From: Mesobacillus persicus
Lineage (GTDB): Bacteria; Bacillota; Bacilli; Bacillales; Cytobacillaceae
DNA: 64,000 nt
Assembly: GCF_900109925.1 (NCBI RefSeq)
Contig: NZ_FOBW01000003.1
Location: 1-64,000 of the forward strand
Direction: 5' to 3'
The notes under the pieces were generated by a model that was not told the origin of the DNA, made no database searches, and saw only the letters and a list, made by a program, of their open reading frames with translations. Positions 7,820-24,153 of this stretch are shown piece by piece; position 1 is the first letter of the stretch; every line of letters begins with the position of its first letter. The position numbers and the translations under genes were made by a program.

Positions 7820-10588
7820 ATGGATTTTAAAGATACATTATTGATGCCAAAGACAGAATTCCCAATGCGCGGGAATTTGCCTAAGCGCGAACCGGACCTT
7901 CAGTCTAAATGGGAGGAAATGAACATTTACGAAAAGGTTCAAAAGCGTACAGAAGGTCGACCACATTATATTTTGCATGATGGACCTCCATATGCAAATG
8001 GCGATATTCATATTGGTCATGCTTTAAACAAAATTTTAAAAGATATGATTGTTCGTTATAAGTCAATGAGTGGTTATTCTTCCCCTTATGTTCCTGGATG
8101 GGATACGCATGGTCTTCCAATTGAGCAGGCTTTAACGAACAAAGGGGTAAAAAGAAAGGAAATGACGATTGCTGAATTTCGTAAGCTCTGTGAAGAGTAT
8201 GCGTATGAGCAAATTGAGAGCCAACGCTCACAATTCAAACGTCTCGGTGTTCGTGGCGATTGGGAAAACCCTTATATCACTCTAAAGCCAGCCTATGAAG
8301 CACAACAAATTAAGGTTTTCGGTGAGATGGCGAAAAAAGGATATATCTACAAAGGGTTAAAACCAGTTTACTGGTCTCCATCAAGTGAATCTGCATTGGC
8401 GGAAGCGGAAATTGAATACCAGGATAAACGTTCCCCTTCAATCTACGTTGGGTTTAAAGTGAAACAAGGCAATGGCGTTCTAACCGATGATGTTGAAATT
8501 GTCATCTGGACGACGACTCCATGGACGATCCCTGCTAATCTCGGTATTTCTGTACACCCGGAACTAACTTATGTAGTTGTCGCGGTTGATGACAAGAAAT
8601 ATCTAATTGCTGAAGCATTACTTGAATCCGTATCAAAAGAGATTGAGTGGGAGAATCCTTCCATCGTTCAAAAAGTACAAGGGAAAGAATTAGAAAATAT
8701 TTTAGCAGAGCATCCGCTATATGGTCGGGACTCCCTGGTGATGTTGGGTGAGCACGTAACGACTGATGCTGGTACGGGTTGTGTCCATACAGCACCTGGT
8801 CATGGGGAAGATGACTTTATCATTGGGCAAAAATATGGCCTTGATGTGTTAAGTCCGGTTGATGATAAAGGTTGTATGACAGCTGAAGCTGAAGGGTTTG
8901 AAGGGTTATTTTATGACGAAGCCAATAAGCCAATTACTGAAAAACTTCAGGAAGCAGGCAAATTACTTAAGCTTTCGTTCATGACTCACTCCTACCCACA
9001 TGACTGGAGAACGAAAAAGCCAGTTATTTTCAGAGCAACAGCGCAATGGTTTGCGTCAATCAAAGATTTCCGTGGTGATTTGCTTCAGGCAATCAATGAT
9101 ACTAAATTTGTTCCGGCCTGGGGTGAAACTAGACTCTACAATATGGTCCGTGACCGTGGGGACTGGTGTATTTCTAGACAGCGTGCTTGGGGTGTTCCAA
9201 TCCCGGTATTCTACGCTGAAAATGGCGAACCAATTATCACAGATGAAACCATTGACCATGTTTCAGACTTATTTAGAGAGCATGGGTCTAATATCTGGTT
9301 TGAGCGTGAAGCACAAGAATTGCTTCCTGAAGGTTTCACACATCCTAAGAGCCCGAACGGTCAGTTCACTAAGGAAACGGACATCATGGACGTTTGGTTT
9401 GACTCTGGTTCATCGCATCAGGCAGTTTTACTTGAGCGTGATGATTTAGAACGCCCAGCTGACCTTTATCTTGAAGGTTCTGATCAATACCGTGGATGGT
9501 TTAACTCATCGTTATCAACAGGAGTGGCTGTGACTGGAAAAGCACCGTATAAAGGAATTTTAAGTCATGGGTTTGTTCTTGATGGGGACGGCCGAAAAAT
9601 GAGTAAATCACTGGGTAATGTTGTTGTCCCAGCGAAAGTAATGAACCAGCTTGGAGCAGATATCCTTAGACTATGGGTAGCTTCTGTTGATTATCAAGCA
9701 GATGTGCGTGTATCAGATCCGATTCTAAAACAGGTTGCTGAAGTGTATCGCAAAATCCGTAATACATTCAGATTCTTACTTGGAAACTTATCTGATTTTA
9801 ATCCACAAACAGATGCAGTCCCATTTGAAAAATTGCGTGAAGTTGATCAGTTTATGCTTGTAAGATTAAACAAATTAATCAAAAATAGTCATTCTGCTTA
9901 TGATAATTATGAGTTCGCTAGTGTGTATCATGCAGTTAATAACTTCTGTACGCTTGAACTAAGCTCGTTCTATCTTGATTTTGCTAAGGATATCTTATAT
10001 ATCGAAGCGGCAGATCATGCCGATCGTCGTGCCATTCAGACGGTTCTTCATGAAAGCTTGCTTGCGCTTGTTAAATTGGTGGCACCAATCCTTCCACATA
10101 CAGCAGATGAGGTATGGTCGTTCATTCCTTCTGTTCAAGAGGAAAGTGTTCAATTAACGGATATGCCTGAGGCAAAAGAGATTTCTAATGGAAAGGAACT
10201 CGAAACGAAGTGGAATTCTTTCCTAAAGCTTCGTGACGATGTTCTAAAAGCACTTGAGGAAGCTAGAAATCAAAAAGTGATTGGAAAGTCATTGACTGCA
10301 AAAGTAACACTTTACGTAAATGAAAAGACGAAAGAACTTCTGAATTTAATTGAAGAAGATCTTGCTCAGTTATTTATCGTCTCAAGTTTTGAAGTAGCTG
10401 GCAATTATGACGCAGCCCCAGAAAACGCAATTAAGCTTGACCAAGCGGCGATTGTCGTTACAAAAGCGGAAGGTGAAACTTGTGAACGTTGCTGGGTCGT
10501 TACACCTGAAGTTGGGAAAGTAGAAGAATACCCAACAATCTGCCCACGATGTGCGAGTGTTGTTAAGAATCTTTCAGCAAAAGAGTAA
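7820..10588 (+). CDS. ileS: Isoleucyl-tRNA synthetase
   Basis: Class I aminoacyl-tRNA synthetase, 922 residues, charging tRNA-Ile with editing of valine. The HIGH motif is [10 protein letters not shown] (about residue 64). The editing domain (roughly 200-400) contains [11 protein letters not shown] and the [15 protein letters not shown] segment. The KMSKS motif is [10 protein letters not shown] (about 595). The C-terminal zinc ribbon has CERCWVV and CPRCASVV. This is the bacterial ileS1-like form of normal length. AGGAGG precedes the ATG. Regulated by the upstream T-box and ended by a strong terminator. Confidence 0.99.
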   Translation: MDFKDTLLMPKTEFPMRGNLPKREPDLQSKWEEMNIYEKVQKRTEGRPHYILHDGPPYANGDIHIGHALNKILKDMIVRYKSMSGYSSPYVPGWDTHGLPIEQALTNKGVKRKEMTIAEFRKLCEEYAYEQIESQRSQFKRLGVRGDWENPYITLKPAYEAQQIKVFGEMAKKGYIYKGLKPVYWSPSSESALAEAEIEYQDKRSPSIYVGFKVKQGNGVLTDDVEIVIWTTTPWTIPANLGISVHPELTYVVVAVDDKKYLIAEALLESVSKEIEWENPSIVQKVQGKELENILAEHPLYGRDSLVMLGEHVTTDAGTGCVHTAPGHGEDDFIIGQKYGLDVLSPVDDKGCMTAEAEGFEGLFYDEANKPITEKLQEAGKLLKLSFMTHSYPHDWRTKKPVIFRATAQWFASIKDFRGDLLQAINDTKFVPAWGETRLYNMVRDRGDWCISRQRAWGVPIPVFYAENGEPIITDETIDHVSDLFREHGSNIWFEREAQELLPEGFTHPKSPNGQFTKETDIMDVWFDSGSSHQAVLLERDDLERPADLYLEGSDQYRGWFNSSLSTGVAVTGKAPYKGILSHGFVLDGDGRKMSKSLGNVVVPAKVMNQLGADILRLWVASVDYQADVRVSDPILKQVAEVYRKIRNTFRFLLGNLSDFNPQTDAVPFEKLREVDQFMLVRLNKLIKNSHSAYDNYEFASVYHAVNNFCTLELSSFYLDFAKDILYIEAADHADRRAIQTVLHESLLALVKLVAPILPHTADEVWSFIPSVQEESVQLTDMPEAKEISNGKELETKWNSFLKLRDDVLKALEEARNQKVIGKSLTAKVTLYVNEKTKELLNLIEEDLAQLFIVSSFEVAGNYDAAPENAIKLDQAAIVVTKAEGETCERCWVVTPEVGKVEEYPTICPRCASVVKNLSAKE

Positions 10589-10622
10589 TTCCGCTACTGC
10601 ATGAGATTTTTAAAAAAAGTTT

Positions 10623-10658
10623 GACGTGAATCAAATACTGATTCACGTCTTTTTTTTA
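10623..10658 (+). terminator. Intrinsic terminator of ileS
   Basis: A perfect 11-bp inverted repeat (GACGTGAATCA / TGATTCACGTC) with a 5-nt loop is followed by eight T. Confidence 0.95.
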
Positions 10659-11084
10659 GTTTGGAGTTGTCCTCCATATGTAGATGAGGGGAAATCCAGC
10701 CCCCGAAACGCAGAAACTTTCGTAATTTGGTTGGTGAATTTGAAATGGGGATGAAACTAATCGCTAATTTATTACTCCTGGCTAATGAAGATTAAAACGA
10801 GTCGTAATCCTGAGTCGGATGAATCTGTTAAAGAACACTGATGCAATTCAAATTGCATATATGATTTGTTTTTACCATAAAATAACGTTTGGTGATTTGG
10901 ACATTAAGAATCACGTTTACTGATTAACGACTTATTATGTATGGAGAAACGATTTTTGCGGTACACTTTTACATTTAAATATTTCCTACTCCGACAATTC
11001 TTGTACTGCTTGTCAAATGTTTATCCGAGTTAACGGAATAGAACGGGTAATAATAGCTGTAAACAGGAACGGAGGCAGTGATAT
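10659..11084. other. 425-bp gene-free gap between ileS and yteA-like gene
   Basis: No convincing gene or RNA is visible. The gap contains one near-perfect palindrome, ATGCAATT-CA-AATTGCAT (10841-10858), and several weaker inverted repeats around 10885-10920. A promoter for the downstream gene must lie here, but I cannot choose one with confidence. Confidence 0.5.
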
Positions 11085-11369
11085 ATGAAGCGATATCATT
11101 TTATCTATGAAGAGCTCCGTCGTACTAAGGAGGAACTGCTTAATCGTATACAGATGGCAGAGCAAAACAGTCCAATCCTTCTCTATATCAAAGCGGAGCT
11201 TGATGATGTGGAACGAGCGTTAGCGAAGATAGAAGCCGGAGATTTTGGCAGATGTGAGATGTCAGGTGAACTGTTGCCAGATGGATTGCTTGGAATGGTT
11301 CCAACAGCCAGGACAGAGGAAGATCTGAAACTGATGGAGGCTTACCTCCGTAAGCCGCTCTACTCGTAG
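11085..11369 (+). CDS. Short DksA/TraR-like (YlyA/YteA-type) protein with lost zinc finger
   Basis: 94-residue protein that looks like the DksA/TraR family: an N-terminal helical hairpin (about residues 1-45), then a segment aligning with the family's linker and zinc-finger entry (IEAGDFGRCEMSGELLPDGLLGMVPTARTEED). Only one cysteine remains where the family usually has a CxxC pair, a second pair is absent, and the protein stops early. In B. subtilis ylyA, an RNA-polymerase-binding DksA-like protein acting in the forespore, occupies this same place between ileS and lspA, so this is probably its counterpart. GGAGG precedes the ATG. Function is inferred from family and position only. Confidence 0.75.
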   Translation: MKRYHFIYEELRRTKEELLNRIQMAEQNSPILLYIKAELDDVERALAKIEAGDFGRCEMSGELLPDGLLGMVPTARTEEDLKLMEAYLRKPLYS

Positions 11370-11455
11370 TGTGATAAAGCCAAAGTATTGCTGTCGTTTT
11401 TTGATGCGTTATGCTAAAATGCAAAAGTAATCCATTTGATTTGGAGGTTACTTTT

Positions 11456-11944
11456 GTGTTTTATTACATAATTGCCTTAATAACCATTTTGGTGGACCAG
11501 CTGACAAAATGGTGGGTTGTGAAATACATGGAGCTGGGTGAAAGTATTAAAGTAATCGAGAACTTTCTTTATATTACATCCCATCGCAATCGTGGTGCAG
11601 CATGGGGAATTCTTCAAGGGCAAATGTGGTTTTTCTATATCATCACAGTCATTGTAATGATAGCCCTAGTTTATTTTATCCAAAAAGAAGTAAAAGGAAA
11701 TAAGTTTCTTGGTGTTTCCTTAGGGCTAATGTTAGGTGGCGCCGCTGGGAACTTTATTGATCGTGTATTCCGAAAAGAAGTGGTTGATTTCGCAAACACG
11801 TATATTTTCGGGTATGATTTCCCAATCTTTAATGTCGCAGATTCAGCTCTAGTTATCGGAGTAGGGCTAATTATGGTACAAATGATTAGGGAAGAGAGAG
11901 AGGCGAAAAAAAACGCAAATGGAAAAAGTGGAAATAGTAATTGA
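11456..11944 (+). CDS. lspA: Lipoprotein signal peptidase (signal peptidase II)
   Basis: Integral membrane aspartyl protease that cleaves the signal peptide of diacylglyceryl-modified prolipoproteins. The 162-residue protein has four transmembrane segments. The conserved catalytic Asp regions are GNFIDRV and FNVADSAL, and the family signature [11 protein letters not shown] is present. I chose GTG 11456 because GGAGG lies about 9 nt upstream and the protein then starts [19 protein letters not shown], as in the family; a longer frame from 11411 lacks support. It overlaps rluD by 26 nt. Confidence 0.96.
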   Translation: MFYYIIALITILVDQLTKWWVVKYMELGESIKVIENFLYITSHRNRGAAWGILQGQMWFFYIITVIVMIALVYFIQKEVKGNKFLGVSLGLMLGGAAGNFIDRVFRKEVVDFANTYIFGYDFPIFNVADSALVIGVGLIMVQMIREEREAKKNANGKSGNSN

Positions 11945-12830
11945 AGAAAACAGCGTAGGCGATCGGATTGATAAAGCCATTTCAACACTCAATGGTGAAT
12001 GGTCTCGTAGCCAGGTTCAGCAATGGATGAAAGATGGACAAGTTTTGGTTAACGGTAGGTCTGTCAAGGCCAACTATAAATGTGTTTTAAACGATGTCAT
12101 CGCAATTGAAATTCCAGAGCCGGAAGCACTAGATGTTATTCCTGAAGAAATGGACTTGGAAATTTTTTATGAAGACGCAGATGTTTTAGTTGTCAATAAA
12201 CCTAAAGGAATGGTCGTCCATCCTGCTCCGGGACATCTAACAGGAACCCTGGTAAATGGGTTAATGGCCCATTGTAAGGATTTATCTGGGATTAACGGTG
12301 TATTAAGACCAGGGATTGTCCATCGAATTGATAAGGATACATCAGGGTTGTTAATGGTTGCTAAAAACGACCTAGCTCATGAGAGCCTTGTAAACCAACT
12401 TGTGGCCAAAACCGTTAATCGGAAATATAAAGCAATTGTTCATGGGATTATTCCACATGATTATGGAACGATTGAAGCTCCATTAGGACGAGACCAGAAG
12501 GACCGTCAAAGCATGGCAGTGGTGGACAATGGCAAACATGCAGTCACTCATTTTAATGTTTTAGAACGCTACAAGGACTTTACTTTTGTTGAGTGTAAAC
12601 TTGAGACGGGAAGAACGCATCAAATTCGTGTTCATATGAAATATATTGGGTATCCGCTTGTAGGAGATCCAAAATACGGTCCAAGAAAAACCCTAGATCT
12701 TGGAGGCCAAGCGCTTCATGCAGGTATCCTTGGATTTGAACACCCAAGGACAGGGCAATACTTGGAGTTTGAAGCACCTCTTCCAACCTATTTTGAACAG
12801 TTACTTGAGGATTTTAGAAATAATCGTTGA
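11919..12830 (+). CDS. ylyB: RluD-family 23S rRNA pseudouridine synthase
   Basis: 303-residue pseudouridine synthase with an N-terminal S4 domain (about residues 12-60: [22 protein letters not shown]) and the RluA/RluD catalytic domain. The catalytic Asp lies in [16 protein letters not shown] (about residue 138). The [10 protein letters not shown] motif is also present. By family it modifies helix 69 uridines in 23S rRNA; the exact site is inferred. It overlaps the end of lspA, and its stop codon overlaps the -35 of the pyr promoter. Confidence 0.94.
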   Translation: MEKVEIVIEENSVGDRIDKAISTLNGEWSRSQVQQWMKDGQVLVNGRSVKANYKCVLNDVIAIEIPEPEALDVIPEEMDLEIFYEDADVLVVNKPKGMVVHPAPGHLTGTLVNGLMAHCKDLSGINGVLRPGIVHRIDKDTSGLLMVAKNDLAHESLVNQLVAKTVNRKYKAIVHGIIPHDYGTIEAPLGRDQKDRQSMAVVDNGKHAVTHFNVLERYKDFTFVECKLETGRTHQIRVHMKYIGYPLVGDPKYGPRKTLDLGGQALHAGILGFEHPRTGQYLEFEAPLPTYFEQLLEDFRNNR

Positions 12831-12855
12831 CAACAAGGTAAGGATAGAATAAGAT
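12827..12855 (+). promoter_or_regulatory. SigmaA promoter of the pyr operon
   Basis: TTGACA (12827-12832), a 17-bp spacer and TAAGAT (12850-12855) lie immediately before the first PyrR attenuator. The -35 overlaps the rluD stop codon. A start near 12862 would give an attenuator leader of about 175 nt before pyrR. Confidence 0.8.
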
Positions 12856-12861
12856 TGCTTT

Positions 12862-12995
12862 AGTTGAATAAGAACCTTTAAAACAGTCCCGTGAGGCTGA
12901 GAAGGAAACGGACCGTGAGCTAGGCTCTTAACTGAACCTACTTACATTTTGATGGTATTCGTCTATCCTCTCACCTTATAGGTGAGAGGATTTTT
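12862..12995 (+). promoter_or_regulatory. PyrR-dependent attenuator 1 (upstream of pyrR)
   Basis: The PyrR-binding loop sequence (TTTAAAACAGTCC at 12878-12890, then GAGGCTG at 12893-12899) is the anti-antiterminator recognised by PyrR with UMP/UTP. The terminator is CCTCTCACC / GGTGAGAGG (12967-12989) with a short loop and a T run. Together they form the standard leader attenuator of the Bacillus pyr operon: high UMP means PyrR binds and termination follows. Confidence 0.93.
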
Positions 12996-13031
12996 CGTTT
13001 TAACCGTTTCTTAACAAGGTTGAAAGGATGA

Positions 13032-13580
<549 letters not shown>

Positions 13581-13595
13581 ACTTTTTAGCGAACC

Positions 13596-13633
13596 CGTTG
13601 ATTGAAGCGAGCATCCTGGAGCGGAAATCAACC
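13596..13633. repeat. Internally deleted copy 3 of the GC-rich repeat
   Basis: Just after the pyrR stop, CGTTGATTGAAGCG is followed almost at once by TCCTGGAGCGGAAATCAACC. These are the two ends of the 131-bp element without its middle. The right flank (CAATAACAACTAGGTTTGCGAAAACATCC) also matches the right flank of copy 1. Confidence 0.75.
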
Positions 13634-13679
13634 TCCCGTTCTCAATAACAACTAGGTTTGCGAAAACATCCAATAAAAT

Positions 13680-13783
13680 AGATACCTTTTAAAGAAAGTC
13701 CAGAGAGGCTTTTAAGGGGAATAGTAAAAGCATTTTTACACTTTCCTTAGCCCTCTTTGTCTAAATTCAAAGAGGGCCTTTTA
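13680..13783 (+). promoter_or_regulatory. PyrR-dependent attenuator 2 (pyrR-pyrP)
   Basis: The binding-loop sequence AGTCCAGAGAGGCTTTTAAGG (13697-13717), with its pairing partner CCTTTTAAA upstream, is the closest of the three to the PyrR consensus. The terminator is CCCTCTTTG / CAAAGAGGG (13751-13776) followed by CCTTTTAA. It lies upstream of pyrP as in B. subtilis. Confidence 0.92.
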
Positions 13784-13807
13784 ATACACTTAGGAGATGT
13801 GACAACT

Positions 13808-15097
13808 ATGACGAGACCAATCTTGGATATTAACGAAAAACCAACGACACCACAATGGATAACATTAAGCTTTCAACATATGTTCGCCATGTTTGGAGCA
13901 ACGATATTAGTACCTAAATTAGTAGGGTTAAGTCCTTCGATTGCCTTGTTAACCAGTGGAATTGCAACCATCATTTTTCTCTTGATCACACAGTTTAAAG
14001 TGCCGGCCTATTTAGGATCATCATTTGCCTTTATTGCCCCGATAATAATTGCCTCAAATGGCGGCGAGAATCCGGGGAATGCTATGATTGGAGCACTCGC
14101 AGTCGGGGTAACGTACGGAATTGTCTCCCTGATTATCTGGAAAGCAGGATATAAGTGGCTAATGCGTCTTTTGCCACCAATTGTTGTAGCACCTGTAATC
14201 ATGGTCATCGGTTTAGGGTTAGCAGGTACGGCCGTAGACATGGCGATGAATGTTGAAGGTGAATATAATTTCTTGCATTTCTCTGCAGCGTTAGTTACCT
14301 TATTTTCAGCCATAATCTTTAATGTTTATTTTAAAAATATTTTAAGTGCGATGCCGGTGCTATTAGGATTGATTGTTGGCTATATCTACTCAAGTATTAT
14401 TGGGATCGTAGACTTTACCGCGGTAAGAGAAGCGTCTTGGTTTGCAATGCCAGAATTCTTAATTCCAGGAATACATTATGAATTTAACATTACCTCAACC
14501 ATCATACTTGCGATGGTGCCAATCGTTTTCGTAACAATTTCTGAGCATATTGGTCACCAATTAGTTTTAGGAAAAATTGTTAACCGCAATTATATTAAAG
14601 ACCCAGGCCTGCACCGATCCATTGTCGCGGACGGTTTAGGTACATTTGTCAGTGCACTTGTTGGTGGACCGCCAAAAACAACTTATGGTGAAAACATCGG
14701 CGTACTAGCGATTACACGAGTATATTCCGTTTATGTCATCTTAGGAGCAGCAGTCATTGCGATTCTATTCTCCTTCATCGGCAAGGCAATGGCATTAATT
14801 CAAACTATCCCAACAGCTGTACTTGGCGGAATCTCCATCCTCTTATTCGGGATTATTGCCTCAAGTGGATTGCGGATGTTGGTTGATCAAAAAATTGATT
14901 TTGGCAATAACAGAAACCTGGTTATTTCATCCGTCATCTTGGTCATCGGGATTGGTGGTGCAGCACTAGAAATCACAGAAGCATTTGCACTTGAAGGAAT
15001 GGCTCTTGCTGCGATTATTGGAGTAATTTTAAATCTTGTTTTACCAGGAAGAGACAAGTTAACTGAAGAGGATTTTGAAGAACAACCTACAGCTTAA
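13808..15097 (+). CDS. pyrP: Uracil permease
   Basis: 429-residue NCS2-family (UraA/PyrP) uracil:H+ symporter with about 12-14 membrane segments. The family features are QHMFAMFGATILVP near the N-terminus and the GGPPKTTYGENIG substrate-site motif (about residue 290). I chose ATG 13808, with AGGAGATG upstream; an in-frame start at 13757 falls inside the attenuator terminator. Second gene of the pyr operon. Confidence 0.97.
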   Translation: MTRPILDINEKPTTPQWITLSFQHMFAMFGATILVPKLVGLSPSIALLTSGIATIIFLLITQFKVPAYLGSSFAFIAPIIIASNGGENPGNAMIGALAVGVTYGIVSLIIWKAGYKWLMRLLPPIVVAPVIMVIGLGLAGTAVDMAMNVEGEYNFLHFSAALVTLFSAIIFNVYFKNILSAMPVLLGLIVGYIYSSIIGIVDFTAVREASWFAMPEFLIPGIHYEFNITSTIILAMVPIVFVTISEHIGHQLVLGKIVNRNYIKDPGLHRSIVADGLGTFVSALVGGPPKTTYGENIGVLAITRVYSVYVILGAAVIAILFSFIGKAMALIQTIPTAVLGGISILLFGIIASSGLRMLVDQKIDFGNNRNLVISSVILVIGIGGAALEITEAFALEGMALAAIIGVILNLVLPGRDKLTEEDFEEQPTA

Positions 15098-15106
15098 TAA
15101 ACGATC

Positions 15107-15238
15107 ACCTTTTAATTAAGTCCGAGAGATTTAAAAGGGTGGAAAATGAGTTAGCTCTATTTAACTGTAAAAGAGGGAGTCTTTTACATGGCTAACAATA
15201 CTTTTATACACCCTGACCTTGTTCAGGGTGTTTTTTTA
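15107..15238 (+). promoter_or_regulatory. PyrR-dependent attenuator 3 (pyrP-pyrB)
   Basis: A PyrR-loop-like sequence (AGTCCGAGAGA at 15119-15129, flanked by the CCTTTTAA/TTTAAAAGG stem) precedes a terminator ACACCCTGA / TCAGGGTGT (15208-15231) with a run of T. This third attenuator stands before pyrB, as in B. subtilis. The loop is more divergent (GAGAGAT rather than GAGAGGCT). Confidence 0.87.
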
Positions 15239-15255
15239 TAGAAATGATCAATTGA

Positions 15256-17457
<2,202 letters not shown>

Positions 17458-17461
<4 letters not shown>

Positions 17462-18555
17462 AAAGACAATTAATTCTAGAAGATGGAACGATTTTTAAGG
17501 GAAATGGATTTGGAAGTGAAACAGGTGTGATTGGAGAAGTTGTGTTTAACACCGGGATGACGGGCTATCAGGAAATTCTTTCAGATCCTTCCTATTGTGG
17601 GCAAATCGTTACTCTTACTTACCCACTTGTCGGAAACTACGGAATCAACCGTGATGACTTTGAGTCGATTACGCCTGCGTTTTCTGCTTTTGTTGTCAAA
17701 GAAGTCGCTGATTTCCCTTCGAACTGGCGGAGCAAATGGAGCCTTGATGAGTATTTAAAAATGAAAAACATCCCTGGAATCGCAGGTGTCGATACGAGAA
17801 AATTAACGAAAATTATCCGTCAACATGGAACGCTAAAAGGGGCTATCTGCAGTGTCGATGAGAATCCTTTAGAGATTATGGAGAGAATGAGGGCAACCAA
17901 GTTGCGCAGCGATCAAGTAAAGCAAGTTTCAACTAAAAGCGCCTATGCTAGCCCAGGTCGTGGAAATCGGATTGTGCTAGTCGATTTTGGAATGAAGCAT
18001 GGAATTCTTCGGGAATTGAATGAGCGCAATTGCGATGTGATTGTGGTTCCTTATCATACAACAGCAGAAGAAATCCTTGCGTTATGTCCAGATGGAATCA
18101 TGCTTTCAAATGGACCTGGAGATCCAAAGGATGTTCCAGAAGCGATTGAAATGATTAGGGGCATTTTAGGGAAGGTTCCAATGTTTGGAATTTGTCTAGG
18201 ACACCAACTGTTCGCATTAGCTTGTGGTGCAGATACGGCCAAGATGAAGTTTGGACACCGGGGTTCAAACCATCCGGTCAAGGACCTCAAGACTGGAAAA
18301 GTAGCAATAACTTCGCAAAATCACGGTTATACAGTTGAAGAGGATTCAATCAGCGGAACGGAGCTTGAAGTAACTCATGTGGCCTTAAATGACCAAACCA
18401 TAGAAGGACTTGCACATAAAACAGCGTCCGCCTTTACGGTTCAGTATCATCCTGAGGCATCACCCGGCCCTGAAGATGCGAATCCATTGTTTGACGAGTT
18501 TATTAGTTTAGTAGAAAAAGCGAAACAGGGGGATGCAAACTATGCCAAAGCGTAA
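17458..18555 (+). CDS. pyrAA: Carbamoyl-phosphate synthase small subunit (pyrimidine)
   Basis: 365-residue glutaminase subunit that delivers ammonia to PyrAB. The class I glutamine amidotransferase domain has the nucleophile Cys in [15 protein letters not shown] (about residue 245) and the histidine/glutamate pair in [13 protein letters not shown]. The N-terminal small-subunit domain is intact. Starts with an ATGA overlap with pyrC and overlaps pyrAB by 14 nt, consistent with coupled translation. Confidence 0.98.
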
Positions 18556-21500
18556 AGACGTCAAAAGTATTCTAGTCATCGGGTCAGGTCCAATCATCAT
18601 TGGGCAGGCTGCAGAATTTGATTATGCAGGTACGCAGGCCTGCATCGCCCTTCGTGAAGAAGGTTATAAAGTGATCCTTGTTAACTCTAACCCAGCTACA
18701 ATCATGACGGATACCGAAATGGCAGATGTTGTCTACATTGAGCCAATCACTCTTGAATTTGTTAGCCGAATCATTCGTAAGGAACGTCCAGATGCACTGT
18801 TGCCAACACTAGGTGGTCAAACTGGTCTAAATATGGCGGTCGAACTTGCGAATTCAGGAATTTTAGAAGAATGCGGCGTTGAAATTCTTGGCACAAAGCT
18901 TGATGCTATTGAAAAAGCGGAAGACCGTGAGCTTTTCAGAAATCTAATGAATGAATTAGGGCAGCCAGTTCCAGAAAGTGATATTATCCACACACTTGAT
19001 GAGGCATACAAGTTTGTTGAGCAGATTGGCTACCCAGTCATCGTCCGTCCAGCTTATACACTTGGCGGAACGGGCGGTGGAATTTGTAGCAATGAAGAGG
19101 AACTAATTGAAATCGTTACAAGTGGATTGAAATACAGTCCTGTTTCACAATGCTTACTTGAAAAAAGCATTGCTGGCTTTAAAGAGATTGAATATGAGGT
19201 CATGCGCGATAGCAATGATAACGCAATTGTCGTTTGTAATATGGAAAATTTCGACCCAGTCGGAATTCATACAGGGGACTCAATTGTTGTCGCACCAAGC
19301 CAGACGCTAAGCGACCGTGAATACCAATTGCTTCGAAATGCATCCCTAAAAATCATCAGGGCCTTAAAAATTGAGGGTGGCTGTAATGTTCAACTTGCAC
19401 TTGATCCAGATAGCTTTAATTACTATGTGATCGAAGTGAATCCAAGGGTAAGCCGTTCCTCCGCACTAGCTTCAAAGGCGACCGGCTATCCAATTGCCAA
19501 ATTAGCTGCGAAAATTGCAGTCGGACTTACACTTGATGAAATGATCAATCCAGTGACAGGTAGTTCCTATGCTTGTTTCGAGCCAGCTCTTGATTATATC
19601 GTGACAAAGATTCCGCGTTGGCCATTTGACAAGTTTGAATCCGCCAACCGTAAGCTTGGTACGCAGATGAAGGCAACTGGGGAAGTAATGGCGATTGGTC
19701 GGACGCTTGAAGAATCACTATTAAAAGCCATTCGTTCGCTAGAAGCTGGAATCTATCACTTTGAGTTAAAGGACAGTGCCAATTTTGATGATGCCATCAT
19801 TGAAAAAAGGATTCGAAAAGCTGGAGATGAGCGCTTATTTTACATTAGTGAAGCCCTTCGTCGTGGCGTAACAATCGAAGCCATTCATGAATGGAGTAAA
19901 ATTGACTTCTGGTTCCTTCATAAATTACAAAAGTTAATTCAGTTTGAGGAACAATTAAAGAACGCTGCTTTCGATGGAGAATTAGGAAGAAAAGCGAAGG
20001 AATTAGGATTCTCAGATAAAGCTCTTGCTAAGTTATGGAAGTCAAATGAAAAAGCGGTCTATCTATGGAGAAAAAAAGCAGGGATCATTCCAGTCTTCAA
20101 AATGGTTGACACTTGTGCAGCAGAATTTGAATCAAATACACCTTACTTCTATAGCACGTATGAGGAAGAAAATGAATCAATCAAGACAGACCGTGAGAGC
20201 GTGGTTGTCCTTGGTTCGGGCCCCATCCGAATTGGTCAAGGGGTTGAGTTTGACTACGCTACTGTGCACTGTGTAAAAGCAATTAAAGAGGCTGGGTATG
20301 AAGCGATTATCATCAATAATAACCCAGAAACCGTGTCGACGGATTTCAGTATCTCCGATAAGCTCTACTTTGAACCATTAACAGTTGAAGATGTAATGAG
20401 TATTATTGATTTGGAACAACCAAAAGGGGTTGTCGTTCAGTTTGGTGGACAGACTGCAATCAACCTTGCGGATGGTCTATCAGACTTAGGGGTTCAGATA
20501 TTAGGAACATCACTTGAGGCGGTCGATCGTGCTGAAAACCGTGACAAATTTGAACAGGCAATGCTAGAACTAGATATTCCACAGCCTTTGGGGAGAACAG
20601 CGATGAGTGTCGAGCAGGCCGTTGCGATTGCCACAGAAATTGGCTACCCGGTCCTTGTCCGTCCATCATATGTTCTTGGTGGTCGCGCGATGGAGATTGT
20701 CTATAAAGAAGATGAACTTCTTCACTATATGGAAAATGCGGTAAAGGTAAATCCAGAGCACCCAGTACTGGTTGACCGTTATTTGACAGGAAAAGAAATC
20801 GAAGTCGATGCAATCTGTGATGGAGAAACAGTTGTGATTCCGGGAATTATGGAACATATCGAACGTGCGGGAGTACACTCTGGTGATTCGATCGCGGTAT
20901 ACCCGCCACAAAGCTTAACAAATGAAGTGAAGGCGAAATTAGTTGAATATACACAGAGGCTGGCAAAAGGATTGAATATAGTTGGACTGTTAAACATCCA
21001 GTTCGTTGTTTCAAAAGGAGAGGTATTTGTCCTTGAAGTGAATCCACGATCAAGCCGAACGGTTCCATTTTTGAGTAAAATTACTCATGTTCCAATGGCA
21101 AGTATTGCAACAAAAGTAATATTAGGACACTCGCTTCATGAACAAGGTTATGAATCTGGACTTGTCCCTGAGAAAGACGGAGTGTATGTAAAAGTTCCTG
21201 TTTTCTCTTTTGAAAAATTAAGAAGGGTAGATATTACACTCGGACCTGAAATGAAATCAACAGGAGAAGTAATGGGTAAAGATATCACGCTCGAAAAGGC
21301 ACTTTATAAAGGGATGATAGCAGCTGGGATGAAATTTAAAGAGCATGGAAATGTTCTGTTAACGGTTGCCGATAAAGATAAGGAAGAAGCTTTAACTCTC
21401 GCGAAACGATTCGCTGATATTGGTTATCAGCTTGTAGCCACTAGTGGTACGGCAAGTTATCTTGAAGCTGCAGGAGTGAAGGTGAAGACCGTCGGGAAAA

Positions 21501-21750
21501 TTGGTTCGGAAGGTCCGAATTTGATTGATCAGATTCGTGGAGGGAAAGCCCAGCTTGTTATTAATACCCTTACAAGGGGCAAGCAGCCTGCACGTGATGG
21601 CTTTAAAATCCGTCGCGAATCCGTAGAAAATGGTGTCCCATGTCTAACTTCTCTTGATACAGCTGAAGCGATTTTAAGAGTGCTTGAATCAATGACTTTC
21701 TCAGCTGGAGCAATGATTCAACCGGCTTCTCGCAAAGAGGGTGTCTTAGT

Positions 21751-21754
<4 letters not shown>
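18542..21754 (+). CDS. pyrAB: Carbamoyl-phosphate synthase large subunit (pyrimidine)
   Basis: 1070-residue synthetase with two homologous ATP-grasp halves (about 1-400 and 550-935) and a C-terminal MGS-like allosteric domain that binds UMP/PRPP. Both halves begin with the expected glycine-rich motif ([38 protein letters not shown]). The start is ATG 18542, since CAGGGGG lies 9 nt upstream; ATG 18533 would abut the ribosome site. Full length, with ATGA coupling to pyrK. Confidence 0.98.

Positions 21755-24149
<2,395 letters not shown>

Positions 24150-24153
<4 letters not shown>

Noticed and set aside
9000-9449. 149-codon + strand frame inside ileS
   Set aside because: Shadow frame of a highly conserved synthetase gene; no ribosome site or family match.
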